Below, piece by piece: positions 15,223 through 23,376 of a stretch of 64,000 nt of DNA. The notes beneath the pieces were generated by a model. That model was given only the letters and a program-made list of their open reading frames with translations. It had not been told where the DNA came from and did no database searches. Within the stretch, counting starts at the first letter, position 1, and every line of letters starts with the position of its first letter. A program made the position numbers and the translations under genes. This DNA is from Edaphobacter lichenicola. GTDB taxonomy: Bacteria; Acidobacteriota; Terriglobia; Terriglobales; Acidobacteriaceae. The DNA is taken from contig NZ_CP073696.1 of the NCBI RefSeq assembly GCF_025264645.1, forward strand, positions 434,001-498,000, given 5' to 3'.

Positions 15223-16254
15223 TCAGAGAGCTTCAGCGTAGGCATTCCGACGCAGCTCCGATAGCCCTGCCTCTCGCGTGATCACTGGTACGTAGCCAAG
15301 CTCATTGCGAGCCTTCACCGTACTGAGCGTCACTTCCACACCCATGGTCGCGAAGTCCTGTAAGCTGACCGGCGGCGTGATCTTGCCCCTCGTGATCTTG
15401 TACAAGCTGTCGCCCAGCATCGCCATGGTTCGTACAAGTGATCGAGGAATGTTCTTGGTTGGTGCGGTGAGCCCCTGGGTTTCTAGAAGCGCTGTCACAA
15501 ATTCACGAAATTGAACGGGCTCGCTGTCCGTAATGAAGTAGGCCTGACGGCTGCTGCCCCGCTCAAGCGCGCGCTCCACACCTTCGCAGAGATTTGCGAT
15601 GTGCGTGGTAGAGGTGAAATATTTTCCTTCGCCGATCCAAGCAAATTTGCCAGAGCTTACTGCGCCGACCAACTGCGGAAGGGCCGTGGTATCGTCGCGG
15701 CCCCAGACAAAACGCGGTCGTACGATCAAGACTGCAAAGTCTTTGGTGGCAAGAGAACAAGCGACGCGTTCGGCTTCACCCTTGGTACGAGAGTAGGAGC
15801 CCGCCGGCTTCTTCGGAAAAGGAGAATCTTCTTCAACCCCAATCAGCGGCTTGCCAGCGATCAACACAGAGTCGGTACTGATGTGCACAGCACGCCGCAC
15901 TCCCGCTGCACGAGCAGTCTCTAGGACACGACGCGTTCCTTCTACGTTGATTTGCGCTTGCTGAGCGTTACCAAAGCCATGGGTTGTATCCGCTGCTGCA
16001 TGAATGAGCGTGTCGCAGCCTTGCATAGAGGAAAGGAGCGATCCTGAAAGAAGCTCGCTTCTGACCGGCCTCGCGCCCAAACGTTCGACCGTTATCGCAC
16101 CAAGATCATTGCGTACGAGAGCCACGATTTCTACGCCAATTCGCGTGAAGTGACGGATCAAATTGCGACCAACGTATCCACTTCCACCTGTAAGAAAGAG
16201 CCTCTTTGGCAGCTCAGCTGCTAGCGTTGCGTTGTTTGGGACATTGAGTGGCAT
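15223..16254 (-). CDS. NAD-dependent epimerase/dehydratase (extended SDR)
   Basis: 343 residues from ATG 16254, preceded by AAGGAG 8 nt away; an upstream in-frame extension to 16404 runs into the tetR gene and is rejected. The Rossmann head RLFLTGGSGYVGRNLIRHF carries the TGxxGxxG NAD(P) motif. VRRAVHISTDSVL follows, with the catalytic region SPFPKKPAGSYSRTKGEAERV (Y-x-x-x-K). The region IVRPRFVWGRDDT is typical of extended SDR / 3-beta-HSD-like enzymes, acting on sugar nucleotides, sterol-like or dihydroflavonol substrates. It lies 64 nt downstream of a TetR gene on the same strand, so it is probably regulated by it. Confidence 0.88.
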   Translation of the reverse strand: MPLNVPNNATLAAELPKRLFLTGGSGYVGRNLIRHFTRIGVEIVALVRNDLGAITVERLGARPVRSELLSGSLLSSMQGCDTLIHAAADTTHGFGNAQQAQINVEGTRRVLETARAAGVRRAVHISTDSVLIAGKPLIGVEEDSPFPKKPAGSYSRTKGEAERVACSLATKDFAVLIVRPRFVWGRDDTTALPQLVGAVSSGKFAWIGEGKYFTSTTHIANLCEGVERALERGSSRQAYFITDSEPVQFREFVTALLETQGLTAPTKNIPRSLVRTMAMLGDSLYKITRGKITPPVSLQDFATMGVEVTLSTVKARNELGYVPVITREAGLSELRRNAYAEAL

Positions 16255-16318
16255 CTTGATCTCTCCTTGGGTCATCGCATTTGGCATCTCTATGTGGGCT
16301 CCACACAGAGAAGGTGAT

Positions 16319-16921
16319 CTAAGAAAGATCGGTAGTTCTGGGTCGTCTGGCTGCCATTGGCTTCCTGGGTGCTGGTGACTGATCCACAAGCCAACTGATG
16401 TCACGAAGGATCTTTTTCCGCTCCTTCGGTGGCCAGTTGTGGTAGTCGAGGCTTTCGAGCAATTTGAGACCTTCCAAGGCTAAGTACGCAAGGAGCGCCC
16501 CTTTAGGCTTTGCCGAGGTCCTGACAATGCTTGAAATCACTTTTTTCTGGTTGTCCTTGATTGCAGCTCGTAATGTCTCGTCCTGCGCCAGGGCCGCGCA
16601 AAGATTAAGAGCAACGGCTCGGAATTCGTCGGGTAAAGGTGCGACGGCAGCCGCGATGCGGCCACGGATGACAGCACTTGGCACCTGTCCAAGGCTGCGG
16701 GCCCTCGCTTCATTGAAGGCGTTGTCGTTGCGCACAGCTCGATCGATGACTGCGGCAATCAAGGCGTGCTTCGATCTGTAGTGATAAAGCAGGCTGGCCT
16801 TGCCAATCCCAGCCTCGGCTGCTACTGCATCGATTGTGAGCTGTGCGGCGCCTTGCCGTCCTACAACTGCTTCCGCAGCGTCCAGAATCCGCTCTGGTTC
16901 GATGACTCGTTTTCGTCCCAA
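16319..16921 (-). CDS. TetR-family transcriptional regulator
   Basis: 200 residues from a TTG start (AGAGG ribosome-like site upstream). The N-terminal HTH is clear: RILDAAEAVVGRQGAAQLTIDAVAAEAGIGKASLLYHYRSKHALIAAVIDRAV. The C-terminal ligand domain has the TetR_C-type IKDNQKKVISSIVRT and GALLAYLALEGLKLLESL helices. It precedes an NAD-dependent epimerase and has a palindrome-like operator immediately upstream, so autoregulation and control of the downstream SDR are likely. The ligand is unknown. Confidence 0.92.
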   Translation of the reverse strand: MGRKRVIEPERILDAAEAVVGRQGAAQLTIDAVAAEAGIGKASLLYHYRSKHALIAAVIDRAVRNDNAFNEARARSLGQVPSAVIRGRIAAAVAPLPDEFRAVALNLCAALAQDETLRAAIKDNQKKVISSIVRTSAKPKGALLAYLALEGLKLLESLDYHNWPPKERKKILRDISWLVDQSPAPRKPMAARRPRTTDLS

Positions 16922-16937
16922 GTTGACCTCTTTTTAT

Positions 16938-16955
16938 ATCCGACCAGTTGGTTAT
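16938..16955. promoter_or_regulatory. Probable TetR operator
   Basis: On the minus strand AACCAACTGGTCGGA is close to the ACCGACTGGTCGGT-type palindrome common in front of TetR genes; symmetric positions CC-AC--GT-GG agree. It lies 17-34 bp before the tetR start within an AT-rich promoter region. Confidence 0.6.
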
Positions 16956-17149
16956 AAATAAACCCGGTCTGCGACGTCAAGCTCGTCAAGCTATCGAATC
17001 GTCGCGATGCAATGGCGGCGCTCTTCGAACCGGGTGATCAGTGATCCTGACGACCTGGCCGCTAGCGGGAAATCAGACGTTGAGTTATCAATTGGTGCTT
17101 ACGGGTCTGGGTGCACTCATCGAGCCAGGATTTGAGCCGACCTCGGACC

Positions 17150-17205
17150 ATTAGTCCTGATAAACGCCGTTGTCGTCATTTTGACGAAGAGCCGGAATAT
17201 CGGGC
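17150..17205. repeat. REP-like palindrome, copy 3
   Basis: ATTAGTCCTGATA (17150-17162) is the exact complement of 7598-7610 in copy 1. A TCGTCA-TTT-TGACGA core (17173-17187) follows, then AGAGCCGGAATATCGGG resembling the right arm of copies 1 and 2. The rest of the tetR-to-lipoprotein gap (16960-17290) shows no gene. Confidence 0.55.
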
Positions 17206-17292
17206 AAGGGAACTCGATTGGCAAATGGCGATGACTGGCTTGTTGGTTGTTGCGTCGGTGCTGGATAGGTTTTTCTCTCGTAGGCGGCGTGT

Positions 17293-17865
17293 CTAGTCGG
17301 GGACCTGCCAGCCTACGGGGGATTGGGCGAGGACGATGGTGTCGGTGGCCTGGCTGGTGGTGGCGTGGGCCATGGCAGGGAAGGCGGCCTGGATGTCGTG
17401 GCTTTCGGCCCAGACTGGAACTTCTTTCATGGTGTAGGTGTAGGTGACGGTGGTTTCTTTGAAGCCGTTGTGGACGGCGACGGGCGTGAAGCTGTTGATG
17501 CCGGTGACCTCGCGGTGGCCGTAGCAGAAGCGCGGAGCGTAGCGGGTTCCGGCGGTGGCGACGGTGTAGCGGCTGACGTGAATGCTGGTCTCGACGGACT
17601 TTTCGAGGAGGAGGTTTTTGACCAGGGTGTCCATCTGTTTGGTGATTACGGGGTCGCTGGTCTCGAAGGGGAAGCGGGTGTCGGTAAGGAGACAGGCAGG
17701 GTGATCGAGGTAGTGGTTGTTGATGCCGAGGGTGAAGTTTGCGGGGGTAGGAGAGGCTTTGCCGGTGTCGTTGCAGCCTGTAAAAGCAGGTGTAGCAATG
17801 GTTAGAAGGATTAGAGCAGCGGCTGCGAGAGAGGTTGAGACGGGCTTACATGGAACGATTTTCAT
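17293..17865 (-). CDS. Hypothetical lipoprotein
   Basis: 190 residues. Signal sequence STSLAAAALILLTIATPAFTGC ends in a plausible lipobox Cys, so the protein is probably lipid-anchored. The mature part has FTLGINNHYLDHPACL, then RFCYGHREVTGI and TVTYTYTMKEVPVWAES; two Cys residues (CLL and CYG) could form a disulfide. I do not recognise the family. An AAGGAGA site precedes the ATG. It follows the phospholipase-like gene by 80 nt on the same strand and may be co-transcribed with it. Function unknown. Confidence 0.65.
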   Translation of the reverse strand: MKIVPCKPVSTSLAAAALILLTIATPAFTGCNDTGKASPTPANFTLGINNHYLDHPACLLTDTRFPFETSDPVITKQMDTLVKNLLLEKSVETSIHVSRYTVATAGTRYAPRFCYGHREVTGINSFTPVAVHNGFKETTVTYTYTMKEVPVWAESHDIQAAFPAMAHATTSQATDTIVLAQSPVGWQVPD

Positions 17866-17944
17866 CGCTTCTCCTTAGTTTAGTTCGTTGGATGCAGGAG
17901 CGGGGATGAGAGAGGTGTGGGTGTCGTGTCCGAGCGCGCGATAG

Positions 17945-19291
17945 TTATTCGGCCAGAATCTCGTCGGGGATTGGGTCGAGGTCGCCGATGGTCTTCATGG
18001 TGGCCAGGGTTTTTAGATTGGTTTGAACCTGCGCCCACTTTTGAGGATCGTTTTTCGTCGTGATGGGGGACTGCGGATCGGCGTAGTAGGCGATGAGGTC
18101 GTGCTTGAGTTCGTTGGGGACGATGTTGGATGGGTTCTTGGTGATGACGGCGAGGAGCTTGGCGTACGTGATGTCGGTGAGCGGATAGCCGCCGGGATGT
18201 ACGACGTCTCCGGTGTCGAGATCGCGGTTGGAGATGTAGTGGTCGATGGAGTCGTAGTTGGTGAGGACGAGTCGCAGAGCGATGATGGAGTGGTTCACGC
18301 TCTTGATGTAAAAGTCTTCGGTCTGCGGAGTGGGGCCCTTGATGGCCAGCATCTTGAGGGTGCCCACCTTGGGCAGGATGAAGATGAATCCGGCGTAGAG
18401 ATGACTGCGGAAGCCAGGAGTTTTGCGATATTTTTCCCATTCGTTGTCGGCTGATGCCTGGAGGAGATCGGCTCGGAGGGTGTCGAGATCAGGACTGGGA
18501 GTGTCGGTGGGGAAGCTGTTTTTGTGCAGAATGGTTTCGGCGCGGGCGATGTTGGGCAGGAAGCGGCGAACGGCGTAGCGGTAGATGTGGATGGAGGTCT
18601 CTTTGCTTCCGATGATGTCGGGGAGGCGGAGCCCGTAGGTTTCGAAGAAGGCAGTGCGAAGAAGGGACATCGGGACTTCGAGGCCTACGTGTTTGAGATA
18701 GTCGGAGGGGGCGAAGCGACGTTTACTGAGCTGGTTGATGTCGAAGGCGAACTCGGTCTGGACGTGGGCGTGGGGGTTTTCGGCGTAGTTGACGGAGGAG
18801 CCGTACTTTTTTTCGAGCTTGGGGAACTCGATAGGGACGGATTGGTTGACGGCGTATTTGTGACCGAAGTTGTCACCGATGTAGTGGGAGAGGGAGCCGA
18901 TGGCGAAGGCGAGCTCATCGGCGGTTTTGGCGTTGTGAAGGAGGGCGAGGACGAAGTCGCCGGAGCGGACGTAGTGGGTGAGCTCGGAGAAGAAGGCATT
19001 GCCGAAGGGGTAGTAGCCGAAGTCCTGAATCGCGCAGCCGCCGTAGGCGTAGGCGTGAGCTTCCTGGAGCTGAGCTTCGGTGAGGGTGGGGTATTGCTTG
19101 AGCAGAAGAGGGCGGATGGTCTGTTTCCAGGCGAGGTCGATGAGCTCCTGATGGGTCTGGACGGAGTAGGGGACGGCGGGGGGTGCCGTGAGGAGCAGTG
19201 CCAGGGACGCTATCGTCTTGAGGAGGGTAGAGCGACGTGAGGTGAGAATGAGGTGGACCCCTTCTGATGCTGGCGTGCTTGTTCCTCTCAT
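17945..19291 (-). CDS. Zinc-dependent phospholipase C-like secreted protein
   Basis: 448 residues with an N-terminal signal sequence (TLLKTIASLALLLTAPPAVPYS). His/Asp-rich segments match the S1/P1 nuclease / zinc-PLC fold: SVQTHQELIDLAW at the mature start, GSLSHYIGDNFGHKYAVN (S-H-x3-D-x3-H) and NPHAHVQTEFAFD. The later half (YDSIDHYISNRDLDTGD, PNELKHDLIAYY) is less characteristic. Expected to be an exported metal-dependent hydrolase, possibly on phospholipids or phosphoesters; the substrate is inferred from fold only. It is upstream of the hypothetical lipoprotein on the same strand. Confidence 0.78.
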   Translation of the reverse strand: MRGTSTPASEGVHLILTSRRSTLLKTIASLALLLTAPPAVPYSVQTHQELIDLAWKQTIRPLLLKQYPTLTEAQLQEAHAYAYGGCAIQDFGYYPFGNAFFSELTHYVRSGDFVLALLHNAKTADELAFAIGSLSHYIGDNFGHKYAVNQSVPIEFPKLEKKYGSSVNYAENPHAHVQTEFAFDINQLSKRRFAPSDYLKHVGLEVPMSLLRTAFFETYGLRLPDIIGSKETSIHIYRYAVRRFLPNIARAETILHKNSFPTDTPSPDLDTLRADLLQASADNEWEKYRKTPGFRSHLYAGFIFILPKVGTLKMLAIKGPTPQTEDFYIKSVNHSIIALRLVLTNYDSIDHYISNRDLDTGDVVHPGGYPLTDITYAKLLAVITKNPSNIVPNELKHDLIAYYADPQSPITTKNDPQKWAQVQTNLKTLATMKTIGDLDPIPDEILAE

Positions 19292-19334
19292 ACTTTACAT
19301 AGCTCGCGAGTGTGAGCCTTAGACCGGTGGGTTT

Positions 19335-19395
19335 CTCCTCTGCGCGACTCACGATTGAGATCGTGAGCCGCTTCAGTCGCTGATGCTCAGAGGAG
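19335..19395. repeat. Nested intergenic palindrome
   Basis: Outer arms CTCCTCTG (19335-19342) and CAGAGGAG (19388-19395); inner perfect hairpin CTCACGAT-TGAG-ATCGTGAG (19348-19367). The left part (ggtttctcctctgcgcgactcac) resembles 5366-5390. No T-run, so probably an interspersed repeat rather than a terminator. Confidence 0.5.
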
Positions 19396-19420
19396 TACTG
19401 TCTGTTGTCACTTGTTCGGT

Positions 19421-19786
19421 TTACATATCGTAGAAGAACTCTTCGTAGACGACCTTGCCGTCTTTGACTTTATAGACGCCGACCTCTTCCATTGTGAAGC
19501 GCTTGTTCTGAGGTTTGAAGGTGACGTCAAGTTTGAAGGTGACGGCGAAGTGTGATCCGGCTACAAGTGGGCCTTCGACCGTAGCGCCATGCACTTCGTG
19601 ATTTTCTTCCCACCACTTGCCCTTGGCCTTCACCGCGTCCAGGCCCTTGGACTCGCGAGATCCTCCTGGAGGTGCCCCGGCCTCCATACTCACGATGTCG
19701 TTTGAGTAGAGGCTACCGACTGCTTCGGCGAACTTACCTTCTTTACATAGCTTCACGAGTTGATTGGCTAGTTCCTGGGTTGTCAT
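19421..19786 (-). CDS. SnoaL/NTF2-like small protein
   Basis: 121 residues from ATG 19786 with AAAAGGAGA upstream. The NTF2-like fold is visible: ELANQLVKLCKEGKFAEAVGSLYSNDIVSMEA (two helices and first strand), ESKGLDAVKAKGKWWEEN, the strands VEGPLVAGSHFAVTFKLDVTFK, and EEVGVYKVKDGKVVYEEFFYD. Such proteins act as isomerases, binding proteins or simply unknown cytosolic proteins; no catalytic residues can be assigned. Transcribed alone on the minus strand. Confidence 0.85.
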   Translation of the reverse strand: MTTQELANQLVKLCKEGKFAEAVGSLYSNDIVSMEAGAPPGGSRESKGLDAVKAKGKWWEENHEVHGATVEGPLVAGSHFAVTFKLDVTFKPQNKRFTMEEVGVYKVKDGKVVYEEFFYDM

Positions 19787-19929
19787 GTGAGTCTCCTTTT
19801 GTCGAGTTCTCGTTCTTTGAGCGCAGCCAGCATAATGCAATTGGCGAGCGCCTGGCTTTCGAGGGTCAGCACCGCTCCTTGCGAATTGCTATCGCCCTTG
19901 CATCCTTGGACTGCGGGCTTTGGCAGTGG

Positions 19930-21228
19930 TTAGGTTTGGCCAACCTTGGTTGGGTCGGATTTGATGAGGATTGGGGTAGCGGGCAGGTGAAAGTCCGGTT
20001 GAGAGTCGGGGTGGGCCGGGTTGAAGTCGGGTACGGCGGGGTCGAGGAACTTCGCGATGGGGAGGTTGGATTCGCGAATGCTGTGAACAATGCAACGTGC
20101 GAGCTCGTAGGCGCCGTAGCTGTTGAAGTGCGTATCGTCACTGATGGCCTTGGTCTGGTTCACGTAGGCGTTGGCGGGGTAGTGCATGAAGGCTTTGATG
20201 CTGCCTTCGGGGCCAAGGGTTTCAAAGAGCGTTTTGCTCATGGCGTTGAGGTCGATGAGGGCAACTTTTTGTTGGGCTGCGACTTCGCGCATGGCGTCGG
20301 GGTAGCCACCGAAGGAGTTGGTGATGTGGCCGGAGTCGTCGAAGGTGCGGCGGTTCATGGAGGTGACGAGGACGGGAGTTGCGCCTTTGGCGCGGCTTTG
20401 GGCGATGTAGTCGGCGAGGAGGGTTTTGTAGTCGTCGAGAGATACAGCGCCGGGCTTCATGTCGTTGTGGGCGAACTGGATGAAGAGGTAGTCGCCGGGC
20501 TTGATGGTTGTCATGATTTTGGCGAGGCGATGTTCGGTGACGAAGCTTCGGGTGGTCTCACCGGATTCGGCGTGGTTGGCGATGACGACGCCGGGCAGGA
20601 AGAAGCGTGGAAGCATCTGGCCCCAGGCGGCCCAGGGCTCGTAGTACTGGTCGACGACGGTGGAGTCGCCGGCGAGGTAGATGGTGGGCTCGTTGGGGAT
20701 GGGTTCGATGGAGATGGAGCGGACGCTGGGGTGGTCGCCGTTGAACTCGAGGGTGAGTTTGTGGTCCCAGTTGAGGATGCCTTGCTCGCGGTCTTTGAGT
20801 TTGACGAGGTTGGCTGGGTTGCCGGCGATCTCGGGGTAGCGGACGTTGGTGTCGAAGGAGCGTGTGAGGGACGCGTTCGGTTCCGTGGGGATCTTTTCGA
20901 GCATGAGGCGGCGGCCTTCTGCGCGCACAGTGGTGACGGAGGCTTGTGGGCCGCCGAGGATGACGGTGACGCGATAGTTGCCTTCGGGAATGGCGACGGA
21001 GAAGAAGAACGGCTGATCGCTGGTGCAGGAGTTGCCGGCGATTTCGGGTGACGCGATGAGGTCGAAGCCGGCGGTAGTGTCGGTGAAGCGAGAGGTTGGG
21101 CTGAGGCTGGCGAACATGCGGTTGGCGGGACCGCAGGCGTACTTCATCAGGGCGAGGTTGGGGGTCTGCGCGTGGGAGGCGACCGTAAGGGTGGCAAAGG
21201 TGGCGAGGGTAGGGAAGATTCGTGGCAC
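19930..21228 (-). CDS. SGNH/GDSL esterase, rhamnogalacturonan acetylesterase-like
   Basis: 432 residues from GTG 21228 (GGAGAG five nt upstream). Signal peptide TLATFATLTVASHAQ. Residues about 25-175 are a carbohydrate-binding-like beta domain (FDLIASPEIAG, NYRVTVILGGPQ, WDHKLTLEFNGDHPSVRSISIEP). The SGNH esterase domain follows: TIYLAGDSTVVDQ (nucleophile Ser), GETTRSF, DYLFIQFAHNDMKPG (oxyanion Asn block) and DDTHFNSYGAYELARCIV (Asp/His of the triad). This architecture is that of secreted rhamnogalacturonan acetylesterases acting on pectin side groups. A sugar oxidoreductase gene lies just upstream on the same strand. Confidence 0.9.
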   Translation of the reverse strand: MPRIFPTLATFATLTVASHAQTPNLALMKYACGPANRMFASLSPTSRFTDTTAGFDLIASPEIAGNSCTSDQPFFFSVAIPEGNYRVTVILGGPQASVTTVRAEGRRLMLEKIPTEPNASLTRSFDTNVRYPEIAGNPANLVKLKDREQGILNWDHKLTLEFNGDHPSVRSISIEPIPNEPTIYLAGDSTVVDQYYEPWAAWGQMLPRFFLPGVVIANHAESGETTRSFVTEHRLAKIMTTIKPGDYLFIQFAHNDMKPGAVSLDDYKTLLADYIAQSRAKGATPVLVTSMNRRTFDDSGHITNSFGGYPDAMREVAAQQKVALIDLNAMSKTLFETLGPEGSIKAFMHYPANAYVNQTKAISDDTHFNSYGAYELARCIVHSIRESNLPIAKFLDPAVPDFNPAHPDSQPDFHLPATPILIKSDPTKVGQT

Positions 21229-21356
21229 TGGGACTCTCCAGAAACATTTTCAAATGGGAATCCTATCATTTCGGGGCTGTGCCTGATCTTCGCTGCGGGT
21301 GATTCGTTGGCGGGTCAGTTTTGTGAACTAATGAACTCGCCTGGTGAGATATCGAT

Positions 21357-22460
21357 TCAAGCGATTGGAGTTCCTGCTGCGGCGTAGATTGCTTCGATCG
21401 CTAGTAGATCGGCCAAGCCCTCCTCGCCTGAAGTCAACGGTTTAGAGTTGTGAAGAATGCAATCGGCGAAGTGGGTTGCCTCTGAGACAAACTGGTCGGG
21501 ATCATAGACGGGGCCAGCTCCTGACAGATCAGCATCGCCAGAGGTACCGGTGTACTTCAGGATCGCATCTCCATAGACGAAGGCAGGCTCGAGTCTAAGG
21601 TGTCCAGTTGTTCCGTTGATTGCGAGGAAATTGGTACCGCTCTGGCCGTACGAACTGCCACCGCTTGCGAGAATGCCGGAAGGAAACTTCACCATCCAGT
21701 CAATACTCTGCTCGACGCTCGCGTACGCCCCACTCTTGTCACGCGTCGCCACCAGGGCGCGGCACGATTCGGGCTCTTCGCCGGTGAACCAGCGTATGGT
21801 GTTCAGAGGATAGATGCCAAGGTCCAGCAGAGAGCCGCCTCCAGCAAGAGTGCGATCAAGCCTCCATTGCTGTTTATTTCGCATACCGTAGAAACCTCCC
21901 TGATAGGACTGGATCTCTCCGAGGGCGCCAGAGCGTACAAGTTCTCGAAGCTTGCGAAACGTCGCATCGTAGTGGGTGCGGTATCCAATCATCAGTTTGA
22001 CGTTTGCGAGACGACACGCCTCGATCATGCGACGGCACTCTGCTGACGAGATGGCCATGGGCTTTTCGCACAGCACATGTTTGCCCGCCTCAGCCGCTCG
22101 TATCGTGAACTCGCAGTGCATGCTGTTGGGTAGTGCGATGTAAACCGCATCGACTGCAGGATTGTCTCTTAGCCGATCGAAGGTCTCGTAGTTGTAAATA
22201 GAGTTCTTTGGCACGTTGTAGAGCGCACCGAACTTTACTCCCTTCTCTGCGGGATGGCCGGTAACCAGGCCAGTGATCCGTGCATTGGAGGAGGCTGTTG
22301 CTGCGTGCATAAACACCTCCGCAATGCTGCCCAAGCCTACGGCGGCGATACCAACTCGGCGGGTCGCTGACGTTGAGTTGTCAGTTGATTGACCAGAAAC
22401 GCGCACTTGCATACTTGCCAGGGCGAGGGCGGAAAGATGGGTGAAGCGGCGACGGTCCAT
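21357..22460 (-). CDS. Gfo/Idh/MocA-family oxidoreductase (Tat-type signal)
   Basis: 367 residues. The N-terminus DRRRFTHLSALALASMQ resembles a Tat signal, as in periplasmic members of this family. The Rossmann domain begins VGIAAVGLGSIAEVFMHA. The catalytic-lysine motif is HVLCEKPMAISSAEC, and the C-terminal domain contains GGSLLDLGIYPLNTIRWFTGEEP. These enzymes oxidise or reduce sugars using NAD(P); the substrate is unknown. It lies 128 bp upstream of the rhamnogalacturonan acetylesterase-like gene on the same strand, consistent with a role in polysaccharide breakdown. Confidence 0.9.
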   Translation of the reverse strand: MDRRRFTHLSALALASMQVRVSGQSTDNSTSATRRVGIAAVGLGSIAEVFMHAATASSNARITGLVTGHPAEKGVKFGALYNVPKNSIYNYETFDRLRDNPAVDAVYIALPNSMHCEFTIRAAEAGKHVLCEKPMAISSAECRRMIEACRLANVKLMIGYRTHYDATFRKLRELVRSGALGEIQSYQGGFYGMRNKQQWRLDRTLAGGGSLLDLGIYPLNTIRWFTGEEPESCRALVATRDKSGAYASVEQSIDWMVKFPSGILASGGSSYGQSGTNFLAINGTTGHLRLEPAFVYGDAILKYTGTSGDADLSGAGPVYDPDQFVSEATHFADCILHNSKPLTSGEEGLADLLAIEAIYAAAGTPIA

Positions 22461-22588
22461 GGCAGATGGACGTTATCTTACCAAAATGGTTCGTCGCATC
22501 GTTGTATAAATCCTCGTCCGGTCAAATCAATGCCTCTCAGCAATTAATGATGGGCAGTATGACGATCTGATTGAGAGAAAGGTGGCGG

Positions 22589-23200
22589 CTATTCGCTGAG
22601 GATTTGCGGTTTTTTGTCGAAGTCGTGGCCGAAGGTGAAGCGCTCGACGAGCATGCAGAAGATGTGTTCGAGGGCGAGGTGCGACTCCTGGATGTTCATG
22701 GTGACGGCAGAGGGGATGACGATGTTGTAGTCGCAGAGGGGGCGCATGTGGCCGCCGTCGTTGCCGGTGAGGGCGATGGTGGGGATGCCGATGATCTTGG
22801 CTTGAGTGATGGCTCGGATGAGGTTTTTGGAGTTGCCGGAGGTGGAGATGGCGAGGAAGATGTCGCCGGGTTGGCCGAGGGCTTCGAGCTGACGGGAGAA
22901 GAGGTGGTCGAAGCCGTAGTCGTTACCTGCGGCGGTGAGGATCGACGTGTCGGTGGTGAGTGCGATGGCGCGGAGGGCAGGGCGGTCGACGGTGAGGCGG
23001 ACGACGAACTCGGCGACGAGATGCTGGGCGTCGGCGGCGGAGCCACCGTTGCCGGCGACGAGGAGCTTGTGGCCGGATTCCATGGCCTTGGCGGTGAGCT
23101 TGGCGACGGTGACGAGAGTTTCGGAGATGGTTTCGTCGGCGAGGACGGCTTGCATGGTGGCGATGGATTGAGCGAGCTGCTTTTGAACCAGGTGCTTCAT
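22589..23200 (-). CDS. gmhA: Phosphoheptose isomerase (SIS domain)
   Basis: 203 residues. An N-terminal helix (LVQKQLAQSIATMQAVLADETI) is followed by the SIS domain: KLLVAGNGGSAADAQHLVAEFVVRL, then the TDTSILTAAGNDYGFDHLFSRQLEALG block characteristic of GmhA, DIFLAISTSGNSKNLIRA, and a C-terminal His/Glu helix (SHLALEHIFCMLVE). Converts sedoheptulose 7-phosphate to glycero-manno-heptose 7-phosphate for lipopolysaccharide core. GGAG precedes ATG 23200. No other heptose genes are adjacent. Confidence 0.93.
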   Translation of the reverse strand: MKHLVQKQLAQSIATMQAVLADETISETLVTVAKLTAKAMESGHKLLVAGNGGSAADAQHLVAEFVVRLTVDRPALRAIALTTDTSILTAAGNDYGFDHLFSRQLEALGQPGDIFLAISTSGNSKNLIRAITQAKIIGIPTIALTGNDGGHMRPLCDYNIVIPSAVTMNIQESHLALEHIFCMLVERFTFGHDFDKKPQILSE

Positions 23201-23376
23201 GAATTCTCCGGTGGGGCCTGTGGTGCTGATGCAAGGGTACGGGATGGGTGGGGAGGATGTCGAAGGTGTGATCTTTGGAGTGGTGAGGTTTTTCGTGTGG
23301 GCTGCTTCAGGGGTTGATGAGGTGGTTGTACCATTGCTTCCGTTGGCGCTTGTATAAGGGCTAAGGGAGATGATGC

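Noticed and set aside
19672..21051. 459-codon plus-strand frame across the SnoaL and acetylesterase genes
   Set aside because: Gly/Val-rich antisense shadow spanning two real genes; no ribosome site and no family pattern.
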